Positions 6,116 through 7,235 of a stretch of 7,235 nucleotides of DNA are shown here, piece by piece. Under the pieces are notes generated by a model. The model worked only from the letters and a program-made list of their open reading frames with translations. It was not told the DNA's origin and did not search any database. Source of the stretch: Campylobacteraceae bacterium (GTDB lineage Bacteria; Campylobacterota; Campylobacteria; Campylobacterales; Sulfurovaceae); NCBI GenBank assembly GCA_026986085.1, contig JALSPE010000153.1, forward strand, positions 1 through 7,235, read 5' to 3'. Numbering within the stretch: position 1 is the first letter of the stretch; the number at the start of each line of letters is the position of its first letter. The translations under genes were made by a program, and so were the position numbers.

Positions 6116-6768
6116 GCCACTTTAATCTCTTCTCTCTTTATAAGTCTTTTAATATTTGGAATATGCTTATAGAAAATTATAAATGCAATTAAAAGTAGTG
6201 GAGAGTGTGTATTAATATCTCCTAAACCATCTGGATACAAAATATAACTGCTTATTACAATAGATACAACTGCAATAAGTGAAGATAGTGATGAAATCTT
6301 AACAACTTTTGCAAAAAATACCCAAACAACCAATGCAATTAAAGTTGCAACAGGGATTAAAACAAGTAATACTCCAAATGCTGTTGCAACCCCTTTTCCA
6401 CCTTCAAACTTCAAAAAAGGTGAGTAGCAATGCCCTAAAACTGCAAAAAAAGCAATAGCCCATAAAACATCACTATTTGCACCCATAAACTTTGCAACCA
6501 GTAAAACAACAACACCTTTTAAAGCATCTAAAAGCAAAGTTGTAGCTCCAAGCTTTTTAGCAAGTTTTGGATCTTTTTTCTTTAAAACTCTCAACACATT
6601 AGTAGCACCGATATTACCACTACCTTGCTCTTTTATATTAACTCCACCTATACTTTTTGCCAAAATATAACCAAATGGAATACCACCAATTAGATATGCG
6701 AGAATGTAAAAGATACCATTAAAACTAACAAAAAGCTCTAAAAAGCCCTTTAAAATAGAGATTAACAT
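6112..6768 (-). CDS. plsY: Acyl-phosphate:glycerol-3-phosphate acyltransferase
   Basis: An inner-membrane enzyme of 218 residues that transfers an acyl group from acyl-phosphate (made by PlsX) to sn-glycerol-3-phosphate, the first step of phospholipid synthesis. The three PlsY cytoplasmic or loop motifs are all present: GSGNIGATNVLR at 49-60, GHCYSPFLKFEGGKG at 112-126 and HIPNIKRL at 202-209. Hydrophobic segments at roughly 17-39, 79-96, 102-118, 131-152, 158-178 and 188-201 fit the polytopic fold. The extra N-terminal stretch before ILAYLIGGIPFG is somewhat longer than usual. The start is nevertheless supported by AAAGGA (6777-6782) 8 nt before the ATG. plsY leads a two-gene unit with folB. 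Its promoter must lie within or beyond the long inverted repeat starting at 6784. Confidence 0.94.
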   Translation of the reverse strand: MLISILKGFLELFVSFNGIFYILAYLIGGIPFGYILAKSIGGVNIKEQGSGNIGATNVLRVLKKKDPKLAKKLGATTLLLDALKGVVVLLVAKFMGANSDVLWAIAFFAVLGHCYSPFLKFEGGKGVATAFGVLLVLIPVATLIALVVWVFFAKVVKISSLSSLIAVVSIVISSYILYPDGLGDINTHSPLLLIAFIIFYKHIPNIKRLIKREEIKVA

Positions 6769-6769
6769 A

Positions 6770-6775
6770 TATATT
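6770..6775 (+). promoter_or_regulatory. Candidate -10 for the long hairpin RNA
   Basis: TATATT on the plus strand would place transcription initiation near 6782-6783, immediately before the first base of the hairpin at 6784. No good -35 is seen. The fit between predicted start and stem edge is the only support. Confidence 0.3.
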
Positions 6776-6783
6776 TTCCTTTA

Positions 6784-6949
6784 GTCCCAAATTATTCAAT
6801 AGGATTGCCAAAATTAGTGATAGTGCTTGTGTTGTGGGTGTTTGCAAAAAATTTGAGCTTAACCCGAAGGTTAGGCGATGATTTTTTGTAAATGCCCACG
6901 GCACAATGACTATTGCTAGTTTGGTAATTTCTATTGCAAAATCTGGGTT
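6784..6949 (+). ncRNA. Long near-continuous hairpin, candidate structured RNA
   Basis: The sequence is a 166-nt inverted repeat centred at 6866.5, so paired positions sum to 13733 apart from two compensating single-base bulges. The apex is AACC-CGAA-GGTT (6861-6872). Below it lie UUAG-type pairs, a G-C/C-G step, a tandem G-A/A-G step and a U-U. A run of C plus six A then pairs with six T plus G (6845-6851 with 6882-6888), followed by GUGGG/CCCAC (6834-6838 with 6895-6899). The helix then continues to CAATAG/CTATTG (6797-6802 with 6931-6936), with only a 2-nt mismatch and two bulges. A weaker outer stem ends in CCC/GGG (6786-6788 with 6945-6947). In the 140-nt core I count 12 G-U pairs and no A-C, which favours a plus-strand RNA. 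I recognise no known RNA family and see no protein product. Confidence 0.6.
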
Positions 6950-6987
6950 AATACTTTTAATGCTATTTTACTATAAATAAACTTTGG

Positions 6988-7015
6988 TATAATAGTTACA
7001 AAAGATATTTTGGAG
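6988..7015 (+). promoter_or_regulatory. nadA promoter -10 and ribosome binding site
   Basis: A perfect TATAAT sits at 6988-6993 with no good -35 but T-rich sequence upstream, as is common in Campylobacterota. GGAG at 7012-7015 is 5 nt before the nadA ATG. The predicted start near 7000 lies downstream of the long hairpin, so the hairpin is not part of the nadA leader. Confidence 0.6.
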
Positions 7016-7020
7016 TAGTT

Positions 7021-7235
7021 ATGGATTATAAAGCAGAAATTATAAAATTAAAAAATAAATTACCAGTTACAATAGTTGGACACTTCTACCAAAGAGATGA
7101 AGTTTTTGAATTAGCAGATATTACAGGCGACTCATTAGAACTTGCTAGAAAGTGCGAAGTAGATGAAAACCCTTTTGTAGTATTTTGTGGTGTTGGTTTT
7201 ATGGGACAAAGTGTAAAAATTATTGCACCCCAAAA
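7021..7235 (+). CDS. nadA: Quinolinate synthase A, N-terminal part (cut by window end)
   Basis: The first 71 residues of the [4Fe-4S] enzyme that condenses iminoaspartate with dihydroxyacetone phosphate to quinolinate in NAD synthesis. Visible family motifs are VGHFYQRDEV (H21, Y23), ADITGDSLELARK (D37, S38) and VVFCGVGFMGQSVKI. In the last, C56 is the first of the three cluster-binding cysteines. The other two lie beyond the window. GGAG precedes the ATG by 5 nt, and the frame stays open to the edge. The FMGQSVKI wording in place of the more common FMAETAKI fits my memory of Campylobacterota NadA. Confidence 0.95.
   Translation, partial: MDYKAEIIKLKNKLPVTIVGHFYQRDEVFELADITGDSLELARKCEVDENPFVVFCGVGFMGQSVKIIAPQ

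Noticed and set aside
6784..6949. 6S RNA as the identity of the long hairpin
   Set aside because: The length (about 170 nt) fits, but 6S RNA needs a large open central bubble that mimics promoter DNA. Here the middle of the helix is continuously paired with only a 2-nt mismatch. A covariance-model search could still overturn this.
6784..6949. SRP (4.5S) RNA, retron msr-msd or transposon remnant for the same hairpin
   Set aside because: The conserved SRP domain IV sequence is absent. No reverse transcriptase is in the window. There is no clean target-site duplication, and the G-U bias does not suit a decaying DNA element.

Overview
The window is very AT-rich bacterial DNA. Its protein sequences point to the phylum Campylobacterota (the former Epsilonproteobacteria), probably a free-living member rather than Helicobacter or Campylobacter itself. 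The best pointers are a response regulator whose DNA-binding half closely resembles the essential Campylobacterota regulator HsrA/CosR, a Ppx/GppA phosphatase next to an Allochromatium-type ferredoxin, a folB-plsY pair, and a NadA with Campylobacterota-like wording. This placement comes from remembered family sequences, not from a search.

Layout. Positions 1-78 may be the end of a plus-strand gene. After an AT-rich gap, four genes lie on the minus strand. Read in their own direction they are hsrA and a sensor histidine kinase (22-nt overlap), then a ferredoxin and ppx (6-nt gap). A 160-bp divergent region holds a good minus-strand promoter and a perfect 20-bp AT palindrome. It separates hsrA from two tandem plus-strand L,D-transpeptidase (YkuD) genes, which share a secreted catalytic domain and a remarkable Tyr/Lys/Arg-rich C-terminal tail. 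A 14-bp perfect inverted repeat lies between the two. The second transpeptidase runs tail to tail into folB, with overlapping stop codons. folB follows plsY on the minus strand with an ATGA overlap. The window ends inside nadA on the plus strand.

The most unusual object lies between plsY and nadA (about 6784-6949). It is a 166-nt near-continuous inverted repeat that folds into one hairpin of more than 60 base pairs. In its 140-nt core I count 12 G-U wobble pairs and no A-C mismatch when it is read as plus-strand RNA. That pattern suggests selection on a structured RNA made from the plus strand. I could not match it to 6S RNA, SRP RNA, a retron or a riboswitch.

How the genes may work together. 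The HsrA-like regulator has an intact phosphoacceptor Asp and sits with its own kinase, whereas the HsrA/CosR proteins of Helicobacter and Campylobacter are known as orphan regulators without normal phosphorylation. The transpeptidases are divergent from this regulator and could be targets, but that is inference from position only. folB (folate), plsY (phospholipid), nadA (NAD), the ferredoxin and ppx are housekeeping genes.
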